DNA of 64,000 nucleotides from Capitulum mitella (GCA_030062745.1 CP099839.1:40411891-40475890), one strand, 5' to 3'. Shown: positions 11,801 to 26,700, numbered from the stretch's first letter. Made by a program: numbers and translations. The notes: generated by a model from the letters alone, not told the origin.

Positions 11801-12877
11801 TTTTCGATAGTTCTTGGTGCCAGATGTCCCAAGTGTTCAAACAACAGCACAAAAGTGAACGAAAATAACGAAATAGAGGTGACGATATTCATTCCATCAG
11901 ATTACTACAGGCATGCAACACAAGACCTCTTCAACAGCTAGTGTCATGAGCTGAATTGGCGCAATGCTTCTGAGCGGAAGGCGACAGACTGTAAGATGTC
12001 CACCACTTGACATAAAACGTGAACAGGGTGGAGCGAAACAAACGACATAACAAAGAGTGTCTCCGCTTGGTTTCTGCAACCTTGAAACAAAGCTGCAGGG
12101 TAAACAAACACTTCAAGATTTCTGCTGCTTGAGGTACGCAGCCGTCCACAAATGCAACACATTTGAAGAGAGCTTGTGTACTGAGTTGTGGCACCCAACC
12201 TCGAGTTTCGCACAACTTGCTTGCGAACGCTTAATCTCAGAAAAAAAAACAGGCAGCATCATTGTCCGTGCCTATCTTACAGAGATGACATGTTCAGGCT
12301 ACTGCGACAAAACACGTTTTCATCAGCATTCACACTTCACCTCAACGAAACACGGCAAAGACGCTTCGGGCTGTTGTGTAAACGAAACAAAGCTTCCTAA
12401 CGGGACTTTCACCAAAGATCCGGTGAAAACATTACCGGTCGCTACATTGCCCAGTATAGCAGGAAGAGAATCGATGGCAAGGATTTAACGCTCATGCTTA
12501 AGGACGAGCTTAAATCAATGTAATGGAAGGACTCCATTTCGACGCGGGCAGCGCAGCTGGCGACAGCATAAAACTAGTCACGCTCGCCACGCCTTCAAAA
12601 TCAGTAGTCCTCTCCGGCACCAGAACGGCACTCGTGACGGAACAGTACGTTCATAACGTTTTTCACTAATCTTGAGCACTGTGGGCACCTGACATGTTTA
12701 AGCGCGATAGTCAAACAACACCTATCTTGACACAAAGTGGCATCTAAAAGAACTGAAGGAGTGTTTTAAAATAATAAATGTTCACGAAATCAAGAGCTGA
12801 AAACCAAGCTAAGGACAAAAACTTGATTTTTTTCTGCTTTTATGCCCGATCGCCAGCATGGCAACAATTGCTCTTGT
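8801..12877. other. Intergenic between gene 1 and gene 2, no gene recognised
   Basis: Positions 10640-11060 are a CpG island with a 239-codon open frame of arbitrary Ala/Arg/Pro-rich sequence. Open frames at 11705-11941 and 12057-12488 in AT-richer DNA have no recognised family or paired splice sites. No copy of repeat families A-C was seen. Confidence 0.45.
9774..9814. repeat. Perfect 18-bp inverted repeat
   Basis: Arms AGCAAATGGTAGCCTTGC and its exact complement flank a 5-nt loop (CATTT). It stands alone in sequence without other repeats. The stem is shorter than a typical microRNA precursor. Confidence 0.8.
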
Positions 12878-13165
12878 AGGGACGTAGCCAGGGAGGCATG
12901 GGATCGTACCATACCCTGAGCCATACACCACCCTGAGCCAAGCGGTCTACATTAGATATACAAAGATTTTGCGCGGATACGAAACAATGATCATACAGAT
13001 GTTGCAAAACCAAACATTTTATGTATTCCCATGGGTTAAATATCAGGTCAATTACAAAAAATTGCTGATTTTTCCTGCCAAGTTCGTCATATGCTAGTGG
13101 CCTGTGGCAAAATTTGACATCTGCCTTCCCCCCGAGGAGAATCCTGTCTACGTGCCTGCACTCTT
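12878..13165. mobile_element. Possible MITE (family D) in the 3' flank of gene 2
   Basis: The left end reads GGGACGTAGCCAGGGAGG. The inverse of the right end reads GGCACGTAGACAGGATTCTC. This imperfect inverted pair bounds a 290-nt AT-rich non-coding segment. The ACGTAGCCAGG motif is common at ends of non-autonomous DNA elements. There is only one copy here, so this is tentative. Confidence 0.3.
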
Positions 13166-13390
13166 GAAAGTGCTACTCATATGGCCATGTGAACTTGTAA
13201 CACCTGTCTCCTCACGAGTTACGGAGATCACCGACCGAGTTCCGCGCTGACCGTCCAGTCGTCCGCTCCCAGGACGTTGGCGAGGGATGAGTGCGATTTA
13301 CACTGAGACAGACAGGTACAGACGCAACCGGCAGAGACGGCCACGCACGGCACGCTCTCACAGGCTCGCGTGACGCAGGAAGAGAGGAGA

Positions 13391-13511
13391 CTATCTGGCG
13401 ACGGCGGTGAGCAGAGTGGCGCAGAGCGGCAACATCAGGGGCACGACGCTGCCGGCCGCCCTGTTGCAGCCGTCTATGTTGTCGCAGCTCTGCAGACAGC
13501 CCTTCACGTAC
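13391..13511 (-). CDS. Gene 2 last coding exon: cysteines 8-10 and GPI signal
   Basis: Encodes YVKGCLQSCDNIDGCN and a hydrophobic tail, ending at TAG. The acceptor is CATTACAG and the exon starts with the base completing the split Arg codon (AG|G), as in gene 1. Confidence 0.9.
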
Positions 13512-16500
13512 CTGTAATGGCGCCCATATGTTAAATGGTTATAACGGCGACGATGAGCGCATATTCACTTCGTACACCAGACGGATGTCCATTTTGAACT
13601 GTGTACAGGTCTTGACTTCCTAAAACGTGGAGCAGAATTTTGAGCTACAAATCCAGCAGCCATTCGTCCCCTGAACAATTACCGGTAATATTGAGCTTCC
13701 GGGTCATCTGAGGGTTTTGTACGATACCTATACGTTAAAATGTCATCAGACGTCATTTCATCAGACGACCTTCCCCGCCCCCTTTTGTGGGGGGCGGCTG
13801 GTCCCGCCCGAGGTTTTTCCAAGATTGCAAGAGAACAAGCAAATGCAACGCCACGAAATTTTGTGTACCTTTTGCTTGACCATTTTTACAACTTCTGCCA
13901 AAGATTTGACCTCGGGTCAAGTCAGATGTCTGACCTATGTTAGGTCAAGTGGACCTCTGTCCTACAAAGTTTGTCGTCATGTAATGTTTTCGGGAAACAT
14001 AATATCACAATTAAACTTTCAGGGATTGGACATTTTGATAGATGCGACAAATCTGCTGTCTCGGATTTTTTGGGGAACTTCCTGGCCGTTGATCTAAGGT
14101 CAAGCCCATTTCCCAGACCTGTGCGTTTTTTTTTTCGAAAATCGAACATTTTTAGTGCGGGATAATGTAGACATCCAGTTGCCGTCAATGGGGAAAGTAT
14201 CAATGATTTTCAGCGATTGACCTGAGGTCGGTCGAATAATTGTTATGGGCAAGAATGCACCGCCGTCAAAATCGACGATGAATCACTCAGAACAGATAGA
14301 AAATGGCAGAAGTGGTTCGCGCAGTTGCGAGTAATACCAAGAAGTCCAAAAAGTTGAATATTTTGGGAATAAGCAGACTCTCGCGAATAAAGCTCCGCCA
14401 GTTGTGTAGATTAATAACTACTGATTTTTTTCCGAAATTCAAGCACCAAAAACTATCACGAGGATCACACGATCAAGAGATACCACACGGAAAGGATTAT
14501 GTCGCGAAACTAAGGAAACGATAAAATAATTTTCTGTTAAGTTTAGACCGCATTCGACTCCGGCGCACGCCGACAGTCAACGCGAAAATCGTCATGTCTT
14601 TAACTCAAGGTTTTGGCGTATGTATTGAACAAAGTACAGAAATTACACGTATATCGTCATCTGCGGACTTTTACCTAGCCACTATCAATCACAGTCCTTG
14701 AGATCTAGGCCGTTCCTCGGTATCATGTAGTCGCCTGTGAGAAAACATATGTAGGATGTACATGGACTACATGCTATCCAAAACTAAAAATGAGACCAGT
14801 TTCGAGCTCTCTTTGTCACGCGCTTTCCAACGATGTGCTTATCGTTATCTTCCGACCAACCGTTCATAAATTAGAGGTGACGGTCAACCCTCCCCATCGG
14901 GCGTGACTGTTGCCGACCGTCAGTCGGGCGCGGGTCAACGTAACCAGTCGCCATACAAGCACAGGGGAATAGCGCGTCACCAAGTTAAGGGCAAATTTTC
15001 CCTCTATGCAAAGAAGCCATACCGGAATCAAACGGCAGTGAATATACACCCGGGCGTCTAATCGATGGCTTTCTCTGTGGTTCAAGCTGTTCTAGATGCC
15101 GCAAACAAATTCATATTGAGGGCGTCAGGCGTGCTGGGGGTGAGACCCCTGACCACCTGGTGACAAGGTCGGCGCGGGTCCATCTGTCCGACTGCGTCTC
15201 ACTCTTCCCGCGGACTGACCTCCCCTGAAAGAACAGCCCGCCGCAGTGTGACATGCGGATGATCTCGGTGTCGGTGGTGAGTGTGCCGCTGTCCAGCGCG
15301 CAGCTTCGGACCATGATGCTCTCACCGGTGTCCACTGCGTCCACAGAGGGTTCATAGTTACCAGCTAAATACGAGAAGACGGAAGACGATAGCAGAAACG
15401 TCAACAGTACACTACTGGACGCATCATTAATACTTGGATTATGGTATTACCAACGTAGCAGGTCAATCCCACGTCGTTTCAAGGACTGGATGAAAAAGTT
15501 CGAAGCATGGTCACCACCATGGTGGGACTATGAGCCAGCACCTAGTCATTTTTTTAGTCAAAGAGGTTCCCAAACTTTTATGGAAATTCGTAACATGAAC
15601 ATGACAAATGTCAATTTGCTTTAATTCAAAACAGAAGAACAATAGTGATGATGTATGATAGAATGAGAAACCAATATTTTGGAGTCGGTTCAATTGGACG
15701 AAAAGCAGATTCAAGCCACACATCTTCTCCAACTAAGATCAGAGATAAAGACCTTGGTACATTGCCATTCGGATGACTGAATCACTTACCTCGTACATGA
15801 AAACGAGACAACAGCTAAACAGGGGCGGATCCAGCGGCTCCGTCTTTTTTTTGGAGGGGGTGGCAAACCAGAGTTTCCTGGGTCTAGATGGTAGGTCAGC
15901 GGAGTCGTTGAACGGGGAGGGGGAAGGGAAGACTCTGACCGTGGCTTCGGAGTGTACTTCCGCGGCTGAGTATGGATGGTAGGTCATCGACCTGGGGGGA
16001 GGAGTTGGAAGACGCTGTTCATAGGTTGGGTTCCGAGTTCCAGTAACTTCAAAGCCTGGTTCAATACGTCTTTTTGGGGGGGAAATGGCCATTTGACCCC
16101 CTTCTAATGGCGGTTGGGGGCATGGCTGAGATGGCTCCCCTGGGTCCGCCAGCCTTACCCAAACCGTAAGCTGGAAATAAGGGTGAAAGGTTGTAGAACT
16201 CACTGAAAACTCCGCTGAGTTTAATGCACGCAGTGGCCGGAAAGAGTCCGTTTCTGTCTTTTCGTCCACCCATACATGGGGACTCGTAGATTTTGTGGGT
16301 AAAGTTGTTATGGAACGGGTCCTCGCACATAGGATTGTCACGATCGTTGGAGACGCACTTGAAGCAGTCGATGGCAGCGACATCTGGAAAAGAGAATGCT
16401 TAGTTGAGCTAATGTCCACCAGGTCGCGCGCTCATCGGCACGGGTAAAGCTCAGGGACCATCATCTTGTGGCCCGTTGTTCGCTGGCAATACCGAGATAG

Positions 16501-17600
16501 CCAGTAGCGTTCCCCCAGAGGGTCACAGGGGTCAGTTCACAGCCCCTGCTCATGGTCAGAGGTGTCCGAAAGCTGGTAAAGGTCACAGATGATTGCGTAG
16601 AACATGAAGACGTTTAACGTGAAAAGTAGTTAGTTGGTGTAGTGTAGTGAATTAAGTTCTACCTTAAAAACTATATTTTTGACAGACATTTTCCTTTTAC
16701 CCTCAACATGGCCAAACTAATGGCCTGAGGTGCCTCCCAAAAACGTTGCCTGGCCCCGCCCCTGAGCAAAATAGGATTTTGAGATTTGTCACGGCACGTA
16801 GAAAGAATGGCTAAGAAAAGTCACCAAGTTTCATGAGGGTGCGTTAAAAAGCCTGGAATTGGGAAAGCAAAAAACCCGAGAGGGGCCGATTCAGCCCCCC
16901 TTCCGGAAATAGGGTTAAAGCTCGCATCGAAAAAAAATGACTGCCAGAAGTTTACATTCCGGTCCTGTCCTGGGAGCAAAACTCGGGGCGTATTTCAAAA
17001 TGACGTAACAGTGAAAATAATAGGAAACGAAGGTATAACTGTCGTAATGAGTCAACACATGATTTCCAAGTTCTTGCACGCTTCTGATAGTAATATGTGT
17101 GATATTTATGCTCAAAGGCGATGTTTTCTCTAACGTTCATTACTCCTCTAGTGGGATATAATAACAATTATTTCAACTTTATCAGTGGACGCCTTCTTTC
17201 CTTTTCGTCCCAAAATACGTCGTGCGGGCGCAGTGTATGTCCTCTGATGGATAGGGGTGATACAACATATGGTCTCGTAAAAATGAACTATTCGAAGTTC
17301 TTCAATGACGGCCGTCATGGTCCTAGTCCTAAAGAAGGGAAACGGATATTTTCCTTATTGGTCATAAACAGGGGCTCCGCCACGTCATTTTGACTGGGGA
17401 GTATAGCAAAGGTTGCCCCAGAAACCAGTCTAGCAAATTAGAAACGTACATAATTTTGGCTAAAACTGTTGATATTTGTATTTTACAGGTACCTGGTTGT
17501 TTTTACAGCATTGCATGGATAAAATGCGTTTATATTTTGATAAGGATGCGATGTAATTTCCCTTTTGCTTCAAACTCACAATGCGGGCAAGGGCCAAGAC

Positions 17601-17658
<58 letters not shown>

Positions 17659-19004
17659 GCCCCCGACTGGGGGGGGGGCAGTTGACCGCCCCCTGAGGTT
17701 TTTCTAGGATTGTGAGAGAATGAACAAACACAGAGCCACGAAACTTCGTGTATCTTTTGCTTCGTCCTATGTATGTACCTTGTGTCGAAGTTTTTACCTC
17801 AGGTCAGGTCAGATACCTGACCTATGTCAGGTCAAACAGACCTGTGTCCAAAAAAGCTTAGAGCCCTGTAATTTTTTCGCAAAACAAGATACCACAGTAA
17901 TACTTTCAGGGATTAGTGATCTTGATAGGTGCAACAAATCTGCTATCTCGCATTTTTGGAATTTTCCGGGTCATTGACCTAAGGTCAAGCACATTTTTAA
18001 GACGTCGTCGTTTTTTCGGAAAATGGCGGAATTTTTCATAACATTTGCAGTGTGCAGTAAAGCAGAAATCTAGTTACCGTCATTGGGCAAAGTGTCATTG
18101 ACTTCCAGCCATTGACCTGAGGTCAGGCCACGAATAACTGTTGTGAGCCAAAATGTACCACCGTCAAAATCGGCGATGAATTACTCAAAATGGGTAGAAA
18201 ATGGCAGAATTAGTTTGCACAGACGTAAGTAATACCAAGAACCTCAAAAAGTTTTGGAAAATTGCATGTCTTCGAAATAAACTTGGTCTCGCGAATAAAG
18301 CTCCGCTAATTGTGTAGTACTTAGCGAATTTTTCCAAAATTTAAGCATGAGAAACCATCACAAGAACCACTAAGACCAATAAAATCTACATGGGTAGGCT
18401 TATGTCGCAAAAATAAAGGGACGCTAAAATTAGTTTCGTTAATTTCTTGCTGCGTACGGCTGCGGCGCACGCCGACAGCCGGCGTGAAAACTGCCGTGTC
18501 TTTAACTTAACGTTTCGGCGTATATATTGAACAAATCCGAGGAATTCGGTGTGTATCGGCATTTACGGACCTTTACTTGTGCGTTGGTGCCTTTACCTAT
18601 GCGTTATTAGTCACAGCCCTTGAGATTCAGGCCGTTTCTCGGTCTCATGCAGTCGGCTATGAGAAAACATATATAGGACGTAAATTGCTTACATATTATC
18701 TAAAACTAAAAAATGGGACCAGTTTCGAGGTCTAATCGTCACAAGCTTTCCAACGGTATGCTTATTTTTATCGTGCTACCAACCGTTCGTGAGTTAGAGG
18801 AGGGGGCGGCCAACTGCCCCCCCCCCCCCAGTCGAGCGTGATTGTGGCCGACCGACGGTCGGGCGCGGGTTGAAGGGAAATGAATAATAATGACGAAAAG
18901 CACGGCCGCTATAGATAAGAGATCGGCAAAAAGTAACGAATAAAGTCCGAAGCGATTTATCCATCTATTTTTCTGTCTTTTATTTATCTATCTATCTATC
19001 TATC

Positions 19005-19049
<45 letters not shown>

Positions 19050-22000
19050 GGAGATAAATGCAATTATTATTGATAAATAGTAACAAAAAACTTATAAATT
19101 TCCGGGTCAAAATAAAGTGGGCTAAATCCGTTGAGAAACCCACATATGGGGAGGTTGGGCTGTAGGGCCCTCGGCTCGGCCCCCGAAACCATTTACAGAA
19201 ATCGACGCCCCTGATATCTATCAACTGCAGGGTAGACTTTTCGGGCATGAATATTGGAGCCTGCATTCGTGAATATTGGTGGGAGGAGGCAGTTCATTCA
19301 TCCACGTTTCCAAAATTACAACCCAACGCACTGCATTATCAACACCGCAGAAACGTCGACTGCTCGCCGATCGTCTTCCACCCGATTTCGCCGCGGCGGC
19401 CGGCGCCGACCGGTTTTCCGGCGGCTGGCCGTCGCTCTGTGCCATCAATTATCGTTAGCTGAGGTGGGCCGACAATGCGCGCCGCCTCGTCCAGACCGAG
19501 TCGGCCATCTGTCGGATGCGAGCAGCGGCTAATTCCGCAGCGCGTGCGGCCGCGGCGAGGTCGGGACCGGTCCGCGTCCCGCCGCCGGCGCAGAGCCGCG
19601 CGGCGCCACGTACGCGGCTCTCGGGCACGCTGGCACTGCGCGGCATTCGCGCGGCGCAGTACGTCCCGTCACGGTCCCGCCACGGTCCCCACAGAGGCGT
19701 CCCTGTGGTAACGATCTGCGCCCGGTGTGCTGGCATGGCCGACATCTGAACGCTGCCGGTGCCACTGGCGCTGAATGTGAACTCCATGGCCGGAGGCAGC
19801 ACAGTCTGCTGATGCCTAGGCGGCAGCCTGATCATTAAGCTGGGATGACAGTTCCACATGAGGTGGACCATTTATGGAAACGTCATGGCATCCCTGGTTC
19901 TGAGTAGTGTGTAACCACAACTACCGACCAGGCGTAACGACGCTTTAGACTACCTTTCCAACCCCGTTCAGCTGCGCAAGCGCACAGGTGTGTAACGCAG
20001 TTGCGATGCAAATGCGTGAGATTGTGTCGTTTAAGCTCACCTTGCACGGATCCAGAAGTTTTGCATTTCTGGCACGCAAAACATTAACGCTCGACGTGGA
20101 CAGTGATGGTCCAGAACAGAAATAGATAGCGATTCCGCTTTCTGGATTTCGGAAAAAACAACAAATATGCAGGACGTTTAGATGCCATCGGTGCAGACTA
20201 ACACAGTACTAGTGAAACGAAAACAACCCATGAAATGCAATTGTGATCGCGCGTGAATGAGCATGCCCATTCTTTGTGTTCACAGCAGTGAATCTAAAAA
20301 TGTTTTCAAGTGCAAATGTAAATGAGATCCTCTTCAAATATCAGTAAAATATTGTACCAGTGTCAGACATTCTTCAAAGCTTTAAATGCAACGAAGCTTT
20401 CAGGCCAGTTCCTGTACTCTGATACTGTCCTCGCCGCGAAGACTTCTAAATATAGCGGGTCACATCTGGCCACATTTGTGATTCTACCGATCTGAATGCG
20501 GTTATTGCATCCCGGCTGTTGTTGCTTTGTGTGTACAAGTTGTTTGTCGTAAGCCCGATTCTCTCTGCAAAGACATGCCAGGAAAAAGAGGAGCATTAAC
20601 ACACGCTCATTTCCTCAGTGGTAAAATGAACATTTACTCGCGGGTACCAGTTCACAGATAAAGCGACAGTGTGTGGTGATGGTAACGGTTTTCCGTAAGC
20701 AATTGGCAGACACAGGAAGCGCAGATCATGGCTGTGAAGGCGATTCAGCAGAGGTTGGAAACGGTCGGCTGCTTGAAAATTTTCTGGCTATTGAACACAA
20801 CAAACTAATTAACTAAGTGCAACGTTGACATTACGCAACTCCGTGACTGCGCTGATGAAACTGGCATATACGTAATATTGTCATGCCTTCAGTGGATTAA
20901 ATCACGTTAGTAACCGTCTCTGGTCACCTTCGGTAGTACAACGGGGTCGGTGCGACCCTTTCCCCGATCATTTCGAAGCCTGACTTTTTAGAGTCATCAA
21001 ACAAAAACGAGTGTATAGCATGGCCATTTGGCCAAACGATGCTACCCCGTTTCCATGTTGTACCTTTTTAAGTCACATAGTGACCTAATGGGAGACCTCA
21101 ACTGATGACGTGCCAGTGGGTTATGGTTTACGATGTATCCTAACGGAAGTTTTCGAGGGGCTCTGATTGCCTTCTGATGACGAATAGAACTCGACACTGT
21201 TATGGCTATGGAAAGCAGCTCCTCCAGTTACTTCATGAGCCGTTAAAGGTCAATAAAAGGCAAGAGGGTCAGTGGCCTCCTTTCATAACATAAATTTAAA
21301 ATGGAACTGGCCTAAATAAGATTCCATGTAAGACACCATGACACCATGCATACGACTAAATTGAACACAGTAAAATGTATAAAATATTTGCTATACGATA
21401 ACGAATACCGCCGAATCATGACTTATCTATGGTAAGTCATTCAGAAAAGGTTCAGCGAGCTGCCACGATACTGATGTTCCAGAAATACGTCACATTATTC
21501 CGAAATTTAGCGATGCAAATTTTCGGAACGACCACAAAGATGGTTGGGATCAACCTGCAAAAAAAAACTGGGGATGTCATTGATACCCTGCACCGGCGAG
21601 AGCTGACACACTTGGTGTCGAGCATCGACCAGTTGACGATCGCCGTGAGAGCTGGTGGTCCACTAAGCTGGTAATGCCCACCACAGCGCCGTCCTCCTGA
21701 CGTCGGCTTGAGAGGTGGCGCGCTAAGACGGAGATGATCTCCGCATTTCAAGTCCCGGAGACGGCAACTGGCCGGCTTACGTGACCAGCAGGCGCTCTTG
21801 AACGTGCCGGTCAGCAGCTGCAGACCAACTGAATGTAGCTGCTCGGGCTTCGATGCCCGGCTATCGTCAGTAGGGACTATAAATCGATGGGAACAGCACA
21901 TTTCTTCAGAGCACAGTCTGAATAGGAAACCGATGCAAGTGGACACGGCGGGACACTTCGTTTTATTTCCAATGGCGGTAGCGTATCAATGCTCTGCCGT

Positions 22001-23662
22001 TCGGTTCGGCCCTTTCCGGTCTTACTCCATTATTCATTGTTGTTCTTCGCAGGTCTTCACAAGGTCCGGTCGGCGAAACTGGAGACACGTCCACGGAAAA
22101 CAGAAGTGAGGTATGCGCCTTCTGCCTTGAAGAAAACACCACGCTGCTCTATTTTTGATCTGGGGAAACTGGTCAAGCACGCCGGCCATGATGTGAGAAC
22201 GGATCTCAGAGGGTGCGAGACAGGATTGTGTGTTGCGTTATCAGATATCACAGCTCGCATCTGGCTGATTGGAACTTAAATCTGGGTGCCCAACTACATT
22301 GCACTTTGTGGTTCCTGATGATAAAACACTAACCAAGCGGTGTTAAGCTGGCACTGCCTTACGCCTCGCCGTAACACCAGCACAAAGTTAGATGAATCTC
22401 GCTCGGAAGGTCAGGCGAAATTTGGTTCAGAGAGCCTCCATGGGGGCGCGTCCATCAGGTGTAAACTGCGTCCTCTAGAGAATCCAAGAACCGGCCCATA
22501 AGAGCCTGGGGATTTTTCAGGCAACTTTATGAACGCTACGTCGATATCTAGTTATATATGGGCGTTTCGTAGACCTTTTCGCCGGTGGCATTACGGTTCA
22601 AATATTCGGATGTATCATAATAGTTTCACGTTCGCCGTGTGTTTAGGTCGGCGTAGTTATCAAGAATTCAAAGGACTTGGCTCTCACGACATAGAAGATC
22701 GCCGAATGGTCCGCACGTGTATATTTGTATTGCCCAGTCGCGTCACTGTTATGGATATCCGTGCCAGCGGCTGCGCATGTTTTCGCCGCTTCGTAAACAT
22801 TTACCCAGCCGAAATGAAGTGACTCCTAGAGGGCCCGCTCCTGGTGCCCCGTTTGCCCAGCAGCCGGACCGGTGCCCCTGGTGCCGGTCCTGGTGGAACC
22901 TCCTGTGCCGGACACAGGGCTCGTACCACCGTGCGGGCGGCCGCCGGCGGGACGGGTTTTCGGGCGTCGTGCGCCGCATGAATAAACCAGGCCGGCTTGA
23001 CGCGGCCCGGCCACAGACGCGGCCCGGTCGGACGGCGCCGGCCGCCGCCCGTCCTCTGACATCGACCGGCGCCGCGTTGTGTGACGGATCGGCGCTGACT
23101 GCGGTCCGCAGGTGAGCCGCCGTCGGCCCGGCCCATTGGCGCCTCGGCCGGCCAGCTGGGGTCGCGATGCCGGCGCCCCCCCCGGCCCACTGGGGGGCGG
23201 AGGGGGGGAAAGCGCGAGGAACACGGCGCTGCCCGTCACCTTCTGGAGGCCATCGTGTTGCAGAAACGCGATGTGTTGCAGAAACGGTTCGTTGTTTCTC
23301 GTCTGTTGGGCAAGGCTCATGTCTTGTATCAAAACAGAATAAGTTATTGGAAAGTTTTCGGCGTTGCAAGGAACTTCGCCAGAAGAAAAGAACAACTCCG
23401 ATCAAGTACGTTTGCGGAAGATTCCCAGTGTTACTGACGAGCTATCAACGAGAGACTACGCCAACAGGAACAAGCCAAACTTTGCCTCCGAACCGGCGGA
23501 AAAGTTCTTAAGTAGCTATTCGCTGTTTTTCCAGATCCTCTCCGACAGACGTTGGGCACAAAATTGGCATAGCTCGCCGAAAACACAGGCCGCTGGGTGA
23601 GTAATACAGAGGAGGCCACATAACTATTGCTTCTCGTCATGTTTTCCCCTGCCCCTGTCTGC

Positions 23663-23717
<55 letters not shown>

Positions 23718-26700
23718 CGGCATCGGTGAAAGAGTACAGCGAACGTTGACAGCGTCCAGACGTAGCGTCTGGCCCTTTTCAGCCCTAAAGGCTCGGGAAA
23801 TAATTAATTCGATAGGCTTCTGCCAGTCTCAGTCAGCACTGCCTTTGATCCCCACGAAAGACCAGTGTTTCAGAGCTCTATACAGAACGTTATCGGTTGG
23901 AGAACGCTTTAATTGATCCTCTTGAAATTTGTCATGGGCTTATTAAGTTCTACGGAACGTCTACCACTTGCAGGCATTTTGAAGCTGAAGCAATAATTGA
24001 ACTAAAAATACTCGGAACGCAAAACAGAATCCCGCCTCACAACCTGAGGTCCCTTGTCAGATCCCACAGCCTGAGTTTCCACGTCAGACCTCACAGCCTC
24101 AGTTTCTGCGTCAGACCTCACTTTGCTGACGCTGTCTGTCGGTGCCGAGGTCAGAATACAGATGCAGGCAGAAAGCCGCCGTCGGACAGCGAGGTATCCG
24201 GTCATCGGACAGGAAAGCCAGGCGTTAGACCATCGGACAGCGCGGCCGGATGTCCGGCCGTCGGACAGCGCGGTCAGGTGTCCGGCCATCGGACAGTGAG
24301 GCCAGGTGTCCGGCCGCGTCCCGTGCCGGCAGACGGCGGAGATGCGGCCGCTTAACCCCTGCCGTCATGACCTGCCCGCCTGCACCGGCCGATACCGCAC
24401 CCTGGCTCTGGCAGGAGGCTGACGGCCCGGCGGCCTGCTGCCCCCGGACCGTGACTCCGGCAGAACCGTGCCGTCCCGCAGCAGCGCGTCCGGCCGGGCC
24501 GCCGCCTCAGGCGATTAGCCGAGTCCGCTGAGCCCCCGCCGCCCACTGGGCGCTCGGGAAACCTCCGGCTCCCCAGCGGGCGAGGAGAAAACGAGCGGCG
24601 CGGGTGAGAGCCGCCCAGAAGTCGGCGCGTAATTGATGACGGACGATCGTTTGCATCGTTTACATACAGCAGGCTGGAAGGACCGCCGCTCTAAATGTCG
24701 AGCACAGCGGAGTGGACGGGGTGATGATTCACCGGCGCTGGATGTCGTGAAATTTAATCTCTGATGTTATCAATCACAACCTCGGCTGAGGATGGTACTT
24801 CCGCTGAGAGAAATTAGCAAAGTGGGCAAATGCAAAACGTGGGATAGCTTTACACGAACGAACACTGGGCACGTAACTCGAGTTAGGGTACCGCTTCTGC
24901 AGAGATCCAGAAATTCCCAGCTCAACGAGACCGATCAGCAGACTTTCTGGACAATCGACTCTGCGTACACCAGCACCCTGCCGGCTTCGAGCCCGACCAG
25001 GCGCGCTCCGGACCCTCACCAGTCACGCCCGGCGCGGTACCCAGGCGGGCGCGCAGTGGCCGGCCCTCAGTGTCAGGGGCAGGAGTCTGGGTGACGGCCG
25101 CGGGCGCGCGGGCCGTCCGGGGCCGGAGGAGAACCTCCGGCCGGTGACGTCCACCGTCCGGGGGTCCACTCAGCCGTCGGAACCGCGAGACTGCCGCGGC
25201 CGGACCTGCCAAACACGGTGACGGATGGCGCCGTCCGGGGTCCCCGCTCCGGGACGGCAGGACGTGCCGTCGGAGCCGGCGGTACCGCGCCGTCTGAAAG
25301 ACGAAGTCTGCCCTCTGACAGACCGGTCGGGGAGGCGACTTCCCGCCGCGGGAGGTCCCGCCTGACTCCCGGTAGCGGAATCACCGCAGAGCCCAGGCTG
25401 ACCAGGATAACAAAGCAACGTGAAGGAAAACGTACAGCACCGCCTACGGCCGAAACGATGTTTGTGACATTTTCGTTTATTTTCACCTGCACAAACACGT
25501 CCGCTACGAAGTGACTGAATATTGGAGACCATGATGAGCGCAAGTAACTAGAACGCGAGGCACAGTCACTGATGCCAAACAACAGAAAAAGCTCCGTAAA
25601 GACTCACAGCGGCTTCGGATCAAATGCGACTAACGATAACGACCTACGTCGAAACGCTATTCCGACGTTCGTCCGGGTCAAAGAATACTTAAGAAACCTC
25701 ATTAGTGTCAAATAAAAGATGATGTAGATCATCAAAACAGGGACTCGAGGGCATCATTAACCAATGCTTTGTTCCCGCATACAATAGCGGGCAAGTAAAT
25801 CGAACTCAAACTTGAATGATTGGAAACTGGACAGAATTTGTATCACAAATTAATTTAGGAAATACGCGCAGTATTCTGGGCATGCACTTGCATTTTTCGT
25901 TTGAAATAACTTGTTTTCTGGATCATGTGGAGCCTTCCCGTCCTAGTCTGGTCCACACTCGCTTTACGTAGTTCCGGCGTCGCCCGCCTGACAGCAAGCT
26001 ATGCATATTGCTTAGTCCTGGCGGGCTCACCTCATTGGGGTTACCTAAAATTTGTCCATGAGCTGATGAATCAGTCCACCCCAAATAAACGAAAATTTAT
26101 GCGATAGCTGACGACTAACCGATCCTCCCGACATTGGTTTAGTGGTCAGTCAGAAATAATTTGTCTACGACTACAGTTCTCTTTTTGGCGGTTCCTTTTA
26201 AACCGCCCCCGACTTGGGGGTGGTTGACCGCCCCCCCCCGAGGTTTTTCCGAAACTGCGAAAGAACGAACAAACGCAGCGCCACAAAACTTTGGCACCTT
26301 TTGCTTGAGCATTTTTACGCCTTGCATCCAATTTTTGACCCCAGGTCAACCATGCTGTCTGACCTAGGTCAGATCAACTGAGCTTATGTCCAAAGAACTT
26401 TAGCGCCCTTTAACTTTTTCGCAAAAAGTCACATCACAATAAAACTTTCAAGGTTAGAGGTTTTGATAAATGCAACAAATCTGCTATCTCGGATTTTTCA
26501 GAAATGTACGGAGCATAGACCTAACGTCAAGCCCGTTTTCAACATAAGTCGTCTTTTTTTCGAAAATCGACGGAAGTTTTTTGAAACAATTGAGTGTGGG
26601 AAGATCAAGACATCTAGTTTCCGTCAATGGGCAAAGTTTCAATGACCTCCGACTACTGACCTGAGGTCAGGTCACGAAGAACTGTTATGAGTCAAAATGC

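Larger units (their letters stand above)
19047..26201. other. Gene 2 intron 1, middle part: no coding exon recognised
   Basis: AT-richer DNA alternates with CpG islands at about 19380-19680, 22830-23230, 24170-24620 and 24960-25390. These islands give open frames on several strands at once, the sign of composition, not coding. No Ly6-like exon was found here. Confidence 0.5.

Noticed and set aside
12057..12488. 143-codon plus-strand open frame with several cysteines
   Set aside because: The cysteine spacing does not match Ly6 or another family I recognise, and minus-strand frames of about 90 codons overlap it.
20550..20602. Signal-peptide-like frame MLMLLFFLACLC on the minus strand as exon 1 of gene 2
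   Set aside because: No phase-1 donor follows. The hydrophobic residues come from a pyrimidine-rich tract ending in CAG, which looks like a stray acceptor.
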